Shown: one piece after another, positions 17,552 to 26,067 of the stretch
Layout of the letters: each line of letters starts with the position of its first letter
Position numbering within the stretch: the first letter of the stretch is position 1
DNA from: an uncultured Oscillospiraceae bacterium
GTDB lineage: Bacteria > Bacillota > Clostridia > Oscillospirales > Acutalibacteraceae
DNA length: 31,606 bases
NCBI GenBank assembly: GCA_900543525.1
Contig: UQRS01000016.1
Coordinates: 1-31,606, forward strand
Reading direction: 5' to 3'
The notes under the pieces: generated by a model
The model's input: the letters and a program-made list of their open reading frames with translations, nothing else
What the model was told of the DNA's origin: nothing
Databases searched by the model: none
Translations under genes and position numbers: made by a program

Positions 17552-17728
17552 TCAAAAGAAATCTTCATAATCTGTACAATTTACTAAAAATTCCTCATCT
17601 TCCATATCAAGCAGAGCGGCGTCCAGCTCCAGCTCCTCCGCATAGGGGTCGGGCGCGTAATCCGCCGGAATTTCCCCCAGATCATAGTCATAGCCCATAT
17701 CGCTTGCATCCTCAAAACCGTATCCCAT
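17552..17728 (-). CDS. small, strongly acidic protein of unknown function
   Basis: This 58-aa product begins MGYGFEDASDMGYDYDLGE and ends TDYEDFF. It is very rich in Asp, Glu and Tyr, with no membrane segment, and carries one cysteine near the C-terminus. The start is supported by a strong AGGGGGG ribosome site about seven bases upstream of the ATG. The stop lies 139 bases before the ctsR start, and the ctsR promoter lies between them, so it is probably a separate transcript. I recognise no family. Confidence 0.62.
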   Translation of the reverse strand: MGYGFEDASDMGYDYDLGEIPADYAPDPYAEELELDAALLDMEDEEFLVNCTDYEDFF

Positions 17729-17873
17729 GTTTTTCCCCCCCTTTCTTTGGATTTTTTATAGAACCGATGTCCTCCTTATTTTTTTCCAAATCATTTTTCT
17801 TATACGGACAAGGAACGAAAACCGAAAATTTCCATAAACTGTGATTGAAGGAGCGAAAGGAGGTTTAAGCGTT

Positions 17874-18011
17874 ATGTGTGGATGCAACGGACTGTTCGGC
17901 GGCAATAGCTGCACGTGGGTTCTCATTCTCGTTGTCCTGCTTCTGCTCTGCAACTGCGGTTGCGGCGACAATCGCAGCAGCAACGACTGTAACTGCGGCT
18001 GCGGATGCTAA
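17874..18011 (+). CDS. 45-aa cysteine-rich membrane mini-protein
   Basis: The product starts MCGCNGLFGGNSC, has one hydrophobic helix (about residues 15-25, WVLILVVLLLL), and ends NDCNCGCGC. Ten of 45 residues are cysteine. AAAGGAGGT lies nine bases before the ATG, and a strong terminator follows about 40 bases past the stop, so the gene is likely real. Similar short Cys/Gly-rich clostridial proteins are sometimes labelled 'chorion class high-cysteine' proteins; their function is unknown. A spore-coat or metal-binding role would be guesswork. Confidence 0.75.
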   Translation: MCGCNGLFGGNSCTWVLILVVLLLLCNCGCGDNRSSNDCNCGCGC

Positions 18012-18051
18012 GCATCGGTTAAGCGCACCAAAGCCTGAAACCCCGCAAAAG

Positions 18052-18091
18052 AAAAACCGGCTCGCAGCATTTTGCCGCGAGCCGGTTTTTT
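18052..18091. terminator. bidirectional terminator
   Basis: A 14-bp perfect stem (18052-18065 with 18077-18090) has an A-run on the left and a T-run on the right. It serves the convergent Cys-rich gene and the ACT gene. Confidence 0.93.
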
Positions 18092-18106
18092 AAAATTTTC
18101 TTTTTT

Positions 18107-18538
18107 TCAGATGTGGTACAGCTCCTCCGCGTTCATGAGGGAGATCCCACCGGCCTCCAGCAGAGAGACCGCCTTCTCGCTATCCTCCACCCGCAGAATG
18201 ACAAAGGCCAGATCGCCCTTCGCACCCAGAGAGGCATACATATACTCAATGTCAATCCCCTCAGCCGCCAGAACCTCCACCGCGTGGCTGAGGCCGCCCG
18301 GCACGTCCGGAACCGAAATGGCGATCACATCGGTCAGCGCAACCGTCATATGCTCCTCTTTCAGAACAAGCACCGCCTTTTTGGGATCGTCAACGATCAG
18401 GCGCAGTATTCCGTAGTCCGTGGTGTCGGCAAGTGACAGCGCGCGGATATCAATGCCGTGGGCAGCCAGTGTCCTCGTAATATCGGCCATGCGGCCTTTC
18501 TTGTTTTCCACAAAGATCGAAAGCTGTTTGATGAGCAT
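18107..18538 (-). CDS. double ACT-domain regulatory protein
   Basis: The 143-aa protein consists of two ACT domains: MLIKQLSIFVENKKGRMADI with IDIRALSLADTTDYGILRLI, then VIAISVPDVPGGLSHAVEVL with IDIEYMYAS. ACT domains bind amino acids and control enzymes. Stand-alone double-ACT proteins regularly accompany indolepyruvate oxidoreductase and phenylacetate-CoA ligase genes, as here, which suggests sensing of an aromatic amino acid. It is the last gene of the cluster; GGGAGGA lies seven bases before the ATG. The partner it regulates is unknown. Confidence 0.9.
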   Translation of the reverse strand: MLIKQLSIFVENKKGRMADITRTLAAHGIDIRALSLADTTDYGILRLIVDDPKKAVLVLKEEHMTVALTDVIAISVPDVPGGLSHAVEVLAAEGIDIEYMYASLGAKGDLAFVILRVEDSEKAVSLLEAGGISLMNAEELYHI

Positions 18539-18556
18539 AGATGCGTCCTCCCTTTC

Positions 18557-19864
18557 TTATATTTTACGGTTGTCGATTACACGAACGGCCTTACCCTCCG
18601 ACCGGGCGAGAGACTTCGGCTCGACCAGCGTGACCTTGGCCGAAATGTTGAGGGTCGACTGCAGCGCGGCGGCAATCTTCTTCTCACTCGCCGCAATATT
18701 CTTGACCGCGTCACTGAACATCCCCGCCGTCATCTCGACCTGCACCTCCATGGTGTCGTGGTTGCCCACCCGGTCGACCAGAATGCGGTAGTTGGGCTCC
18801 AGCCCGAGCTTGGTCAGCACATACTCGATCTGCGAGGGGAACACGTTGACCCCGCGGATAATCAGCATGTCGTCGGTACGGCCGCGCGGCTTCTTCATCT
18901 TGACCAGCGTCCGGCCGCAGGCGCATTTCTCGTGGGTCAGCATGCTGATGTCCCGGGTGCGGTACCGGATGAGAGGCAGCGCCTCCTTCCCGATGCAGGT
19001 AAATACCAGCTCGCCATAAACGCCGTCGGGCAGCACCTCGCCGGTGTCGGGGTCGATAATCTCCGGGTAAAAATAATCCTCGCAGATATGCATGCCGGTC
19101 TGCTCGCAGCACTCATAAGCGACGCCGGGGCCGGCAATCTCCGACAGGCCGTAAATGTCATAAGCCTTGATATTCAGCAGGCTCTCGATATTCTGACGCA
19201 TGCCCTCGCTCCAGGCCTCCGCCCCGAAGAGGCCGGCCCGCAGCGGCAGCTTGGAGGTATCCACGCCCATGTCTCGGCAGGTCTCCCCAATATAGGCCGC
19301 GTAGGAGGGGGTACAGCAGAGGATGTTGGAACCGAAATCCTGCAGAATCTGCACCTGCCGCGCCGTATTCCCGGAAGAGACCGGAATCGCAGTTGCGCCC
19401 ATACGCTCGGCGCCGAAATGCAGGCCGAGGCCGCCGGTAAACAGCCCGTAGCCGTAGGAAACATGGACATAGTCGCTCTTTGTACAGCCGGCCGCGCAAA
19501 GGGCGCGCGCCGCGCCGTCGGCCCAATGCTCAATATCCTCCTGCGTATAGCCGACGACCGTCTGCTTTCCCGTCGTGCCGGAGGAGGCGTGAATGCGCAC
19601 CAGTTCCTCCTTCGGGACGGCAAACAGGCCGTAAGGATAATTGTCCCGCAGATCGGTTTTATAGGTAAAGGGAAGCTTTACAATATCGTCGACCGACTGA
19701 ACATCCTCCGGCTTCAGGCCGATTTCATCAAATTTCGCACGGTAGAAGGGGACGTTCTCATAGCAGTTTTTGACCATCTTTTTCAGCCGCTCGGATTGCA
19801 GCGTGCGCAAAGCCTCCCGGTCGGCACACTCCACCTCGGGCTGGAAATATTTCTGCGGTTCCAT
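18557..19864 (-). CDS. paaK: phenylacetate-CoA ligase family protein (copy 1)
   Basis: This enzyme activates an aryl acid with ATP and CoA, giving aryl-acyl-CoA, AMP and PPi. The 435-aa product has the ATP loop HASSGTTGKQTVVGY, then YGYGLFTGGLGLHFGAE, YGLSEIAGPGVAYEC, RYRTRDISML, a CACGRT motif and the hinge GRTDDMLIIRGVNVFPSQIE of the adenylate-forming superfamily. The start is uncertain: ATG 19864 (MEPQKYFQPEVEC) matches the family N-terminus, while an ATG at 19879 is also in frame. It lies between iorB and the ACT gene. In this setting it may work in either direction, making acyl-CoA or recovering ATP from it. Confidence 0.93.
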   Translation of the reverse strand: MEPQKYFQPEVECADREALRTLQSERLKKMVKNCYENVPFYRAKFDEIGLKPEDVQSVDDIVKLPFTYKTDLRDNYPYGLFAVPKEELVRIHASSGTTGKQTVVGYTQEDIEHWADGAARALCAAGCTKSDYVHVSYGYGLFTGGLGLHFGAERMGATAIPVSSGNTARQVQILQDFGSNILCCTPSYAAYIGETCRDMGVDTSKLPLRAGLFGAEAWSEGMRQNIESLLNIKAYDIYGLSEIAGPGVAYECCEQTGMHICEDYFYPEIIDPDTGEVLPDGVYGELVFTCIGKEALPLIRYRTRDISMLTHEKCACGRTLVKMKKPRGRTDDMLIIRGVNVFPSQIEYVLTKLGLEPNYRILVDRVGNHDTMEVQVEMTAGMFSDAVKNIAASEKKIAAALQSTLNISAKVTLVEPKSLARSEGKAVRVIDNRKI

Positions 19865-19947
19865 TCTCTGATTAACCATCCTTTCACTGTCCTTGAAAGG
19901 AGGCGCGCCCGGCAAAGGGCAAAGCCGGCCTCCTCCCTTTTTACCGT

Positions 19948-20520
19948 TCAGCCGTCGTAGCCGAGCGCAAACGCTTTCAAATTCATCTCCAGAAACTTCG
20001 GAGGCACCGTTTCGCGGATCGCGTCGAGCCAGACCTCTTTGGCAAAGTCCATCTGCCGAGCCATACGGCCGATCAGCACGACGTTGACCGCCTTGGGGGA
20101 GCCGGCCTCATCCGCGAGAGACAGCGCGTCGAGCTCGATCACTCTGGCGCCGGCCGCACGGACCTTATCCAGCACCCCGTCGGGATACTGCGCCGTGCCG
20201 ATGACCACCGGCATGGGGTCGATGCACTGGGTGTTCACGATAATCTCCCCCTCCGGGGCGAGATAAGGCAGCCAGCGCGCCGCCTCCAGCTGTTCAAAGG
20301 CAAGGATGAGATCCGCCTCTCCCCGCTCGATCAGCGGAGAGGCCACCGACTCACCCGCGCGGACATAGGTAACCACGCTGCCGCCCCGCTGGGACATGCC
20401 GTGCACCTCGCTCACCTTGACGTCGTACCCGCCCGAGATCATCACCTTGCCGAGCAGGCGGCTGGCAAGGAGGGTTCCCTGGCCGCCGACGCCTACAATC
20501 ATAATATTGATATCCTTCAC
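19948..20520 (-). CDS. iorB: indolepyruvate:ferredoxin oxidoreductase, beta subunit
   Basis: The beta subunit completes the IOR complex, which oxidatively decarboxylates aryl-pyruvates to aryl-acetyl-CoA while reducing ferredoxin. The 190-aa product has VGVGGQGTLLASRLLG, then SEVHGMSQRGGSVVTYVR and LGYDG at the end, typical of the gamma/beta-type POR domain. The start is a GTG that lies three bases after the iorA stop, with GGAGG eight bases upstream, so the two are translationally coupled. Confidence 0.96.
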   Translation of the reverse strand: MKDINIMIVGVGGQGTLLASRLLGKVMISGGYDVKVSEVHGMSQRGGSVVTYVRAGESVASPLIERGEADLILAFEQLEAARWLPYLAPEGEIIVNTQCIDPMPVVIGTAQYPDGVLDKVRAAGARVIELDALSLADEAGSPKAVNVVLIGRMARQMDFAKEVWLDAIRETVPPKFLEMNLKAFALGYDG

Positions 20521-20523
20521 GGC

Positions 20524-22260
20524 CTATTCCTCCTCTCCCGCGATTGCCGAAAGCCGGCACATCTGCTGACAGACGCCGCAGCCGACACACTGGGTATAAT
20601 CAATAACCGCCTTGCCCTGCTTTATGGAGATAGCAGGGCAGCCGATTTTCATGCAGTTCTTGCAGCCGACGCACTTGTCGGCCTTTACTTTAAGCGGCGG
20701 CTTGTGCTTTACATATTTCAGCAGCGCGCAGGGCCGGCGGGAGATAATCATCGACGGCGCTTCCACCGCCAGCTCCTCCCGGACGGCGGTCTCCACCTCC
20801 GCCAGGTTATAGGGGTCAACCACCCGCACGCGCTGAATGCCGCAGGCCCGGGCCAGGGCGGTCAGATCGACCGCGGAGGTCGGATCTCCCTTAATCGTGT
20901 AGCCGGTGGTGGGGTTCTGCTGATGGCCGGTCATACCGGTGATCGAGTTGTCAAGCACGATCACGGTCGAAACGCCCTGATTATAAGCGATATCAATCAG
21001 GCCGGTGACGCCCGAGTGGATGAAGGTAGAATCTCCGATAACGGCGACCGATTTTTTGCAGAAGTCGTTGCCGCGCGCCTTATTCATTCCGTGCAGCGCC
21101 GAAATCGACGCGCCCATGCAGATGCAGGAGTCGATAGAGGACAGAGGCGCCAGCGCACCCAGCGTATAGCAGCCGATGTCGCCGCTGACGTTGCAGCCCA
21201 GCTTCTTCAAGGTATAGAAGAGGCCGCGGTGCGGACATCCGGCACAGAGCACCGGCGGCCGGCCGGGAATCTCCAGATCGGCCGACATGGTCTTGGGCGA
21301 AACGCCCAGCAGCTTCTCCCGCACGATGCGCTGAGACAGCTCTCCCAGATAACCGAAAATCTCCTTGCCGGTAACCTCTACCCCGATGGCCTTGCAGTGG
21401 GTCTCCAGCACGCCGTCCAGCTCCTCAATGACATAGACGGTTTTGCACTTCGCGGCAAAGTCGCGAATCAGCCGAACCGGCAGCGGGTTCACCAGCCCCA
21501 GCTTGAGATAGTTGGCGGAGGTTCCCAGCGCCTCCTTCGCGTACTGGTAGCAAATGCCCGAGCAGATCACGCCGATCTCGGCGCCGTTATCCTCCACCCG
21601 GTTGAAATCGGCCGTCTCGGCATATTCCGCAAGGGCGGCCTGCCGCGCCTCCACAACGGCGTGGCGCTTGATGGCCATGGCCGGCATCATGACATACTTC
21701 TGCGGATCCTTCGGGAAATTTTTCAGCTCCGGCTCGACGCGCTCTCCCGTTTCTACAAGGCTGCGGGCGTGGGAGATGCGGGTGGTCAGCCGCAGCATAA
21801 CCGGAGTGTCGTATTTTTCCGACAGCTCGTAAGCCAGCTTGGCAAAGGCCAGACATTCGGCCGAGTCGGCCGGCTCGAGCATCGGGACCTTGGACGCGAT
21901 GGCGTGATGACGGGAATCCTGCTCGTTTTGAGAGGAGTGCATGCCCGGGTCATCCGCGACCGCCAGCACCATGCCGGCGTTCACGCCGGTATACGCGGCG
22001 GTGTAGATGGGGTCGGCCGCTACGTTGAGGCCGACATGCTTCATCGCACAGAAGGAGCGCGCGCCGCCGATGCTGGCGCCCACCGCAACCTCACAGGCGA
22101 CCTTCTCGTTCGGCGCCCACTCGCAGTAAACCTCGTCATATTTTGCAATCGTTTCGGTAATTTCGGTGCTCGGTGTGCCAGGATAGCTGGACACAACCCG
22201 AACGCCCGCTTCATACAGGCCGCGGGCTACCGCCTCGTTGCCTAACATCAGTTCCTTCAT
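20524..22260 (-). CDS. iorA: indolepyruvate:ferredoxin oxidoreductase, alpha subunit
   Basis: This 578-aa catalytic subunit carries pyrimidine-binding (SSYPGTPSTEITETI) and TPP/Mg2+ binding segments (GDIGCYTLG, ASISALHG, then GDSTFIHSG followed by VIVLDNS). At the C-terminus are two four-iron ferredoxin motifs, CVGCKNCMKIGCPAI and CVGCGVCQQMC. It oxidises aryl-pyruvates derived from aromatic amino acids. The ATG follows AAAGGA. Flanking PaaK genes point to aryl-acetyl-CoA as the shared intermediate. Confidence 0.97.
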   Translation of the reverse strand: MKELMLGNEAVARGLYEAGVRVVSSYPGTPSTEITETIAKYDEVYCEWAPNEKVACEVAVGASIGGARSFCAMKHVGLNVAADPIYTAAYTGVNAGMVLAVADDPGMHSSQNEQDSRHHAIASKVPMLEPADSAECLAFAKLAYELSEKYDTPVMLRLTTRISHARSLVETGERVEPELKNFPKDPQKYVMMPAMAIKRHAVVEARQAALAEYAETADFNRVEDNGAEIGVICSGICYQYAKEALGTSANYLKLGLVNPLPVRLIRDFAAKCKTVYVIEELDGVLETHCKAIGVEVTGKEIFGYLGELSQRIVREKLLGVSPKTMSADLEIPGRPPVLCAGCPHRGLFYTLKKLGCNVSGDIGCYTLGALAPLSSIDSCICMGASISALHGMNKARGNDFCKKSVAVIGDSTFIHSGVTGLIDIAYNQGVSTVIVLDNSITGMTGHQQNPTTGYTIKGDPTSAVDLTALARACGIQRVRVVDPYNLAEVETAVREELAVEAPSMIISRRPCALLKYVKHKPPLKVKADKCVGCKNCMKIGCPAISIKQGKAVIDYTQCVGCGVCQQMCRLSAIAGEEE

Positions 22261-22352
22261 ATGTTGAATCCTTTCTGTTGTTTTTTGAAAGCCGGTGCAA
22301 ATTCCTCCGGCTGTATGGTGTATCGCCGCAAAGCCGCCGATCGGACGATCGG

Positions 22353-23654
22353 TTACTGATTCCGCAGATCCAGCACCCGCCGTGCCTTCCCCTGGAACCG
22401 TTCGAGAGACTTCGGCTCTACCAGGGTCACCTTGGTCTCCAGCCCCAGGACGCTCTTCAGCTTGTCGTGGATTTTTTTCTGCAAGCCCTCCAGCTCGCGG
22501 TAGTTGACCAGCAGCTCGCCGCTGATCAGCTCCACTCTGACCTCGACCGAGTCCTTGAAATTCTCCCTCCGGACGACGATCTGGTAATGCGGGCCGATAT
22601 ACTCCATTCCGACCAGCGCACTCTCAATCTGGGTCGGGAAGACGTTGACGCCTTTGATAATCAGCATGTCGTCGGTGCGGCCCATCGTCTTGCTCATCCG
22701 GGCGTGGGTGCGGCCGCAGGGACATGGCGCATAGGTGATTTTGGTAATATCCTTGGTGCGATAGCGCAGCACCGGCATCCCCTTGCGGGAGAGGGTGGTC
22801 ACGACCAGCTCGCCCATCTCCCCCTCGCCGAGGCGCTCGCCGGTGTCGGTATTGATAATCTCGGGCAAAAAGTGATCCTCGGCGAAATGCATGCCGTCCC
22901 GCATCTTGCAATCGCCCGAGACGCCCGGGCCGCCAAGCTCGGTCATGCCGTAGTTGTCCGACACCCGGATGTTCAGGTTGCGCTCAATCTGCTCCCGCAT
23001 CTCGGGCGTGCAGGGCTCCGACCCCAGAATCCCGAGGCGAAGGCTGTAGGCGTCCATCGGGTAGCCGGCCTCCTTCACCGCCTCGCTCAAATAAAGGGCA
23101 TAGGAAGGGGTCGCTACCAACCCGGTCACGCCGAAGTCGCGCAGCATCATCAGCTGCTTCTCGGTATTGCCGGAGGAGGCGGGGATAACCGTCGCACCGA
23201 TCTTCTCCAGCCCGTAGTGCAGACCCAGCGCCCCGGTAAAGAGGCCGTAGCCGAAGCTGATCTGGATGATATCGTCGGCCGAAGCGCCGCCCGCCATAGC
23301 CACCCGGGCCACGCAGTCGGACCAGGTTTCGAGATCCTCCGCCGTATAAACGCCGACGGTCGGCTTGCCCGTCGTCCCGGAGGAGGCGTGCACCCGCACA
23401 ATCTCCTTCATCGGGACGGCCATCATCCCAAAGGGATAATTCTCCCGAATATCGTCCTTGGTCGTAAAAGGTATGTACTGAATGTCCGACAGCGTCTTGA
23501 TCCGGCTGCCATCCAGCACGCCGCACTCGGTCAGCTTTCTGTTATAAAACGGGATGTTGTTATAACAGTAGGACACCATTTTCTTCAGTTTTTCCAGCTG
23601 CAGCGCCTCAATCTGCGCGCGCGGCATCGTTTCTGCTTCCTTTTGAAAAAACAA
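22353..23654 (-). CDS. paaK: phenylacetate-CoA ligase family protein (copy 2)
   Basis: This is a paralogue of the ligase at 18557, with the same order of motifs: HASSGTTGKPTVGVY, FGYGLFTGALGLHYG, NYGMTELGGPGVSG, RYRTKDITKI, CPCGRTHARM and GRTDDMLIIKGVNVFPTQIE. The start is probably one of two adjacent TTG codons (23654 or 23657), 5-8 bases after AAGGAG, giving a protein that begins FFQKEAETM as in its family; an ATG at 23627 is the alternative. It has its own promoter and a 5'-terminal hairpin. Two ligases around one IOR suggest two substrates or opposite directions. Confidence 0.93.
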   Translation of the reverse strand: MFFQKEAETMPRAQIEALQLEKLKKMVSYCYNNIPFYNRKLTECGVLDGSRIKTLSDIQYIPFTTKDDIRENYPFGMMAVPMKEIVRVHASSGTTGKPTVGVYTAEDLETWSDCVARVAMAGGASADDIIQISFGYGLFTGALGLHYGLEKIGATVIPASSGNTEKQLMMLRDFGVTGLVATPSYALYLSEAVKEAGYPMDAYSLRLGILGSEPCTPEMREQIERNLNIRVSDNYGMTELGGPGVSGDCKMRDGMHFAEDHFLPEIINTDTGERLGEGEMGELVVTTLSRKGMPVLRYRTKDITKITYAPCPCGRTHARMSKTMGRTDDMLIIKGVNVFPTQIESALVGMEYIGPHYQIVVRRENFKDSVEVRVELISGELLVNYRELEGLQKKIHDKLKSVLGLETKVTLVEPKSLERFQGKARRVLDLRNQ

Positions 23655-23689
23655 CAATAACACTCCTTCAAATCGGATGGAAAAACGCC

Positions 23690-23724
23690 AAGATAACCGC
23701 ATCCTTCTCCGATGCGGTTATCTT
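23690..23724 (-). other. 14-bp perfect hairpin at the 5' end of the paaK copy 2 transcript
   Basis: AAGATAACCGCATC pairs exactly with 23711-23724 across a 7-base loop. It starts about seven bases after the -10 element, so the mRNA would begin with it. A T5 run follows a few bases later on the minus strand; it may protect the 5' end or terminate symporter transcripts. Confidence 0.75.
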
Positions 23725-23731
23725 TTTAAAG

Positions 23732-23760
23732 ATTATAGCATTTTTCAGATAAAATTGAAA
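23732..23760 (-). promoter_or_regulatory. promoter of the paaK-ior operon
   Basis: On the minus strand: TTTCAA (23755-23760), a 17-bp spacer, and an extended -10 TGC-TATAAT (hexamer 23732-23737). Confidence 0.75.
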
Positions 23761-23819
23761 TAGCAAATTTTGCATTTTCGACAAAGTTTCGACAGGGGCG
23801 CTCTGCCCGGCCGCGGCGC

Positions 23820-25412
23820 TTATTCGGCCGAAAGCGCGGCAAATATCTCCTCCGTATCGGCCGGGTGCCGATCTTTGGTAAAGAGGCTGACCAGCGGCAC
23901 CTCGATCAGGCCGGCCAGCATGGCGATCGCGCCCCAGTTGATCGGCGACGCCAGGTTGAAGGAGAAGCCTCCGACCGTGAAGGAGGCCGCCCATTTGGTC
24001 AGCTCGGGGAAGAGGCCGAGATTGAAGAAGATCATGGTCGCCACCGTGATGATGACGCCGCTTGCAAAGCTGACCCAGACGGCCGCCTTGCTCACCCGCT
24101 TCATAAACAGGCCGTAGAGGAAGGGCGCAAGGAAAGAGCCGGCCAGCGTTCCCCAGGAAATCGACATCAAAGCGGAGATGTTGATGCCCATGTTGTTCAA
24201 AGTATCCTTATTGATCGCGATGAGCACCGAAACCAGCAGGAAAACGGCGATAAACACCCGCATAATCAGAACCTGCTTTTTCTCGGTCATTTTCTGCTTC
24301 ATGGCCGGCTTGATCAGGTCGATCGTCAGGGTCGAGCTGGAGCTCAGCACCAGGGAGGCCAGCGTACTCATCGAAGCCGAAAGCACCAGCACCACCACAA
24401 TGCCGAAAAGGATGTCCGGCACCGACGCGCGCAAAACCGCCGGCACGATCGAATCATAATCCGGCTTTCCGTTGGCCAGGGTGGCAATGTGGGTCAGGCC
24501 GCTCTCCTCCCCGGTCGTGCAGAAGAGGCGTCCCAGCCCGCCGAGGAAATAGGAGCCGCCGGCCACAACCACTGCAAAAACGGTCGAGATAACGGTGCCC
24601 CGTCGGATGGCCGGCTTGTCCTTGATGGCGTAAAACTTCTGCACCATCTGGGGCAGACCCCACGTGCCCAGGGAGGTCAGAATGACAACGCCCAGCAAAT
24701 TGAGCGGATCAGGCCCGATAATCGAGCCGTAGGTGCCCTTTGCTCCCTCGGCCACCGGCAGGGCGTTCAGCCCGGCCAGCGCAGCCGAAAAGCCGCCCTG
24801 CTTCGAGAGGGCCAGCACCACGACCGCCGCGATTCCGACCAGCATGATCAGCCCCTGAATAAAGTCGTTCACCGCCGTTGCCTTATACCCGCCGAGGATG
24901 ACGTACACCGCCGTCAGCAGCGCCATTACAACAATCCAGGCGGCATAGGGAATGCCCGGAAAGGCGTCGGCAAAAAGGGTGGACAGGCCGTTGTACACCG
25001 ACGCGGTGTAGGGAATCAGAAACAGAAAAACAATCAGTGCAGAGGCGGTTTTCAACCCGGTCGAGTTATACCGCTTCTCAAAATACTCCGGCATTGTGGA
25101 AACGCCGAGCGACCGGGTCATCTTCCGCGCCCGGTTTCCAAGAAGGATCCAGGCCAGCATGGAGCCGATAAAGGCGTTGCCCAGCCCGATCCAGGTGGAG
25201 GAGACGCCGTAGCTCCAGCCGAACTGTCCGGCGTAGCCGATGAAGATCACCGCGCTGAAATAAGAGGTTCCGTACGCAAACGCGGTCATCCAGCCGCCAA
25301 TATTCCGGCCGCCCAGCACATACTCCGACACATTGGAGGTTTGCCGCCGGCAGTAAACGCCAATCCCGATCATAATGGCCACATATACGATAAGTATCGC
25401 CCAAATCAACAT
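23820..25412 (-). CDS. sodium:solute symporter (SSS family)
   Basis: The 530-aa membrane protein has about 13 helices. It starts MLIWAILIVYVAIMIGIGVY, with YVLGGRNIGGWMTAFAYGTSYFSA around the first sodium site region, GGYKATAVNDFIQGLIM in the middle, and LVLSASMSTLASLVLSSSS, the helix that provides the second sodium site. This is the SSS family that includes the proline and pantothenate carriers. Its position directly before ligase and IOR genes suggests uptake of an amino acid or aryl acid; the substrate cannot be read from sequence. The ATG follows AAGGAGCGG. Confidence 0.94.
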   Translation of the reverse strand: MLIWAILIVYVAIMIGIGVYCRRQTSNVSEYVLGGRNIGGWMTAFAYGTSYFSAVIFIGYAGQFGWSYGVSSTWIGLGNAFIGSMLAWILLGNRARKMTRSLGVSTMPEYFEKRYNSTGLKTASALIVFLFLIPYTASVYNGLSTLFADAFPGIPYAAWIVVMALLTAVYVILGGYKATAVNDFIQGLIMLVGIAAVVVLALSKQGGFSAALAGLNALPVAEGAKGTYGSIIGPDPLNLLGVVILTSLGTWGLPQMVQKFYAIKDKPAIRRGTVISTVFAVVVAGGSYFLGGLGRLFCTTGEESGLTHIATLANGKPDYDSIVPAVLRASVPDILFGIVVVLVLSASMSTLASLVLSSSSTLTIDLIKPAMKQKMTEKKQVLIMRVFIAVFLLVSVLIAINKDTLNNMGINISALMSISWGTLAGSFLAPFLYGLFMKRVSKAAVWVSFASGVIITVATMIFFNLGLFPELTKWAASFTVGGFSFNLASPINWGAIAMLAGLIEVPLVSLFTKDRHPADTEEIFAALSAE

Positions 25413-25494
25413 AGAATACCGCTCCTTCGCACCGATTCACGCAGATTGTTGAATTTAGCGCTTTAAAGCTTTCTTGCGTTAAATCGTCCGCTTT

Positions 25495-25523
25495 ATTATG
25501 CATGAATCGCAAGCGAAAGTCAA
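25495..25523 (-). promoter_or_regulatory. symporter promoter
   Basis: On the minus strand: TTGACT (25518-25523), a 17-bp spacer, CATAAT (25495-25500), about 85 bases before the start. Confidence 0.8.
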
Positions 25524-25850
25524 GCGGAATTTGCGCCTTATGCCGACCTTTGTAAAAACCTACAATTTTTCCGGCAGAATTTGGTGCATTCAAACGAAAC
25601 GGCAGCTCTTGCGGGCTGCATATATGTGCGAAGCCCCTCCGGCGGCGCACAGCCCCCCCACCCGGTTCGACAGAATACGCCTTCGCCCCAGCGAGGCAAC
25701 ATACCTGCCAGCGCGGCTTTGCGGTGCTTTTGTTCTTCTCCCCTTAATAGGAGGCCAGTATTTCTAAAAGCCTTGCGCGGTACGGGCGCACTTTCTGCCT
25801 ATCAAACCGTATCTGCCTCCGGTCAGGCGAGGACGCCATTCGACAAAATT
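25524..25850. other. intergenic, no feature recognised
   Basis: There is no gene with a plausible start, no repeat and no RNA class I can name. Confidence 0.5.
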
Positions 25851-25878
25851 TTGACAATCGTGCTGAATTTTGTAGATT
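25851..25878 (+). promoter_or_regulatory. possible upstream tandem promoter
   Basis: TTGACA (25851-25856), a 16-bp spacer, TAGATT (25873-25878). It is weaker than the promoter at 25909 and in the same orientation. Confidence 0.45.
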
Positions 25879-25908
25879 TATAAAATTTTGCTCAATTGGT
25901 GAAATCCG

Positions 25909-25937
25909 TTGACAAGTTTTGTGAAATATTATATATT
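25909..25937 (+). promoter_or_regulatory. promoter of the DUF6514-like gene 1
   Basis: TTGACA (25909-25914), a 17-bp spacer, TATATT (25932-25937). The resulting leader would be about 190 bases. Confidence 0.8.
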
Positions 25938-26015
25938 CTTAACGTAACAATTCTGCACATGACGCAAATCTGCAAAACCCGACCGACCACATACAGCCGA
26001 TCGGACGTTTCGGGG

Positions 26016-26067
26016 ATTCAGAGCTGTTTTCCGCTCCGCACAGGCTTTTGCGGGGACGATTCTGAAT
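26016..26067 (+). other. structured leader element
   Basis: ATTCAGA (26016-26022) pairs with TCTGAAT (26061-26067), enclosing CCGCA/TGCGG (26036-26040, 26049-26053). It lies in the long leader of the next gene. No known riboswitch class is recognised. Confidence 0.45.
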
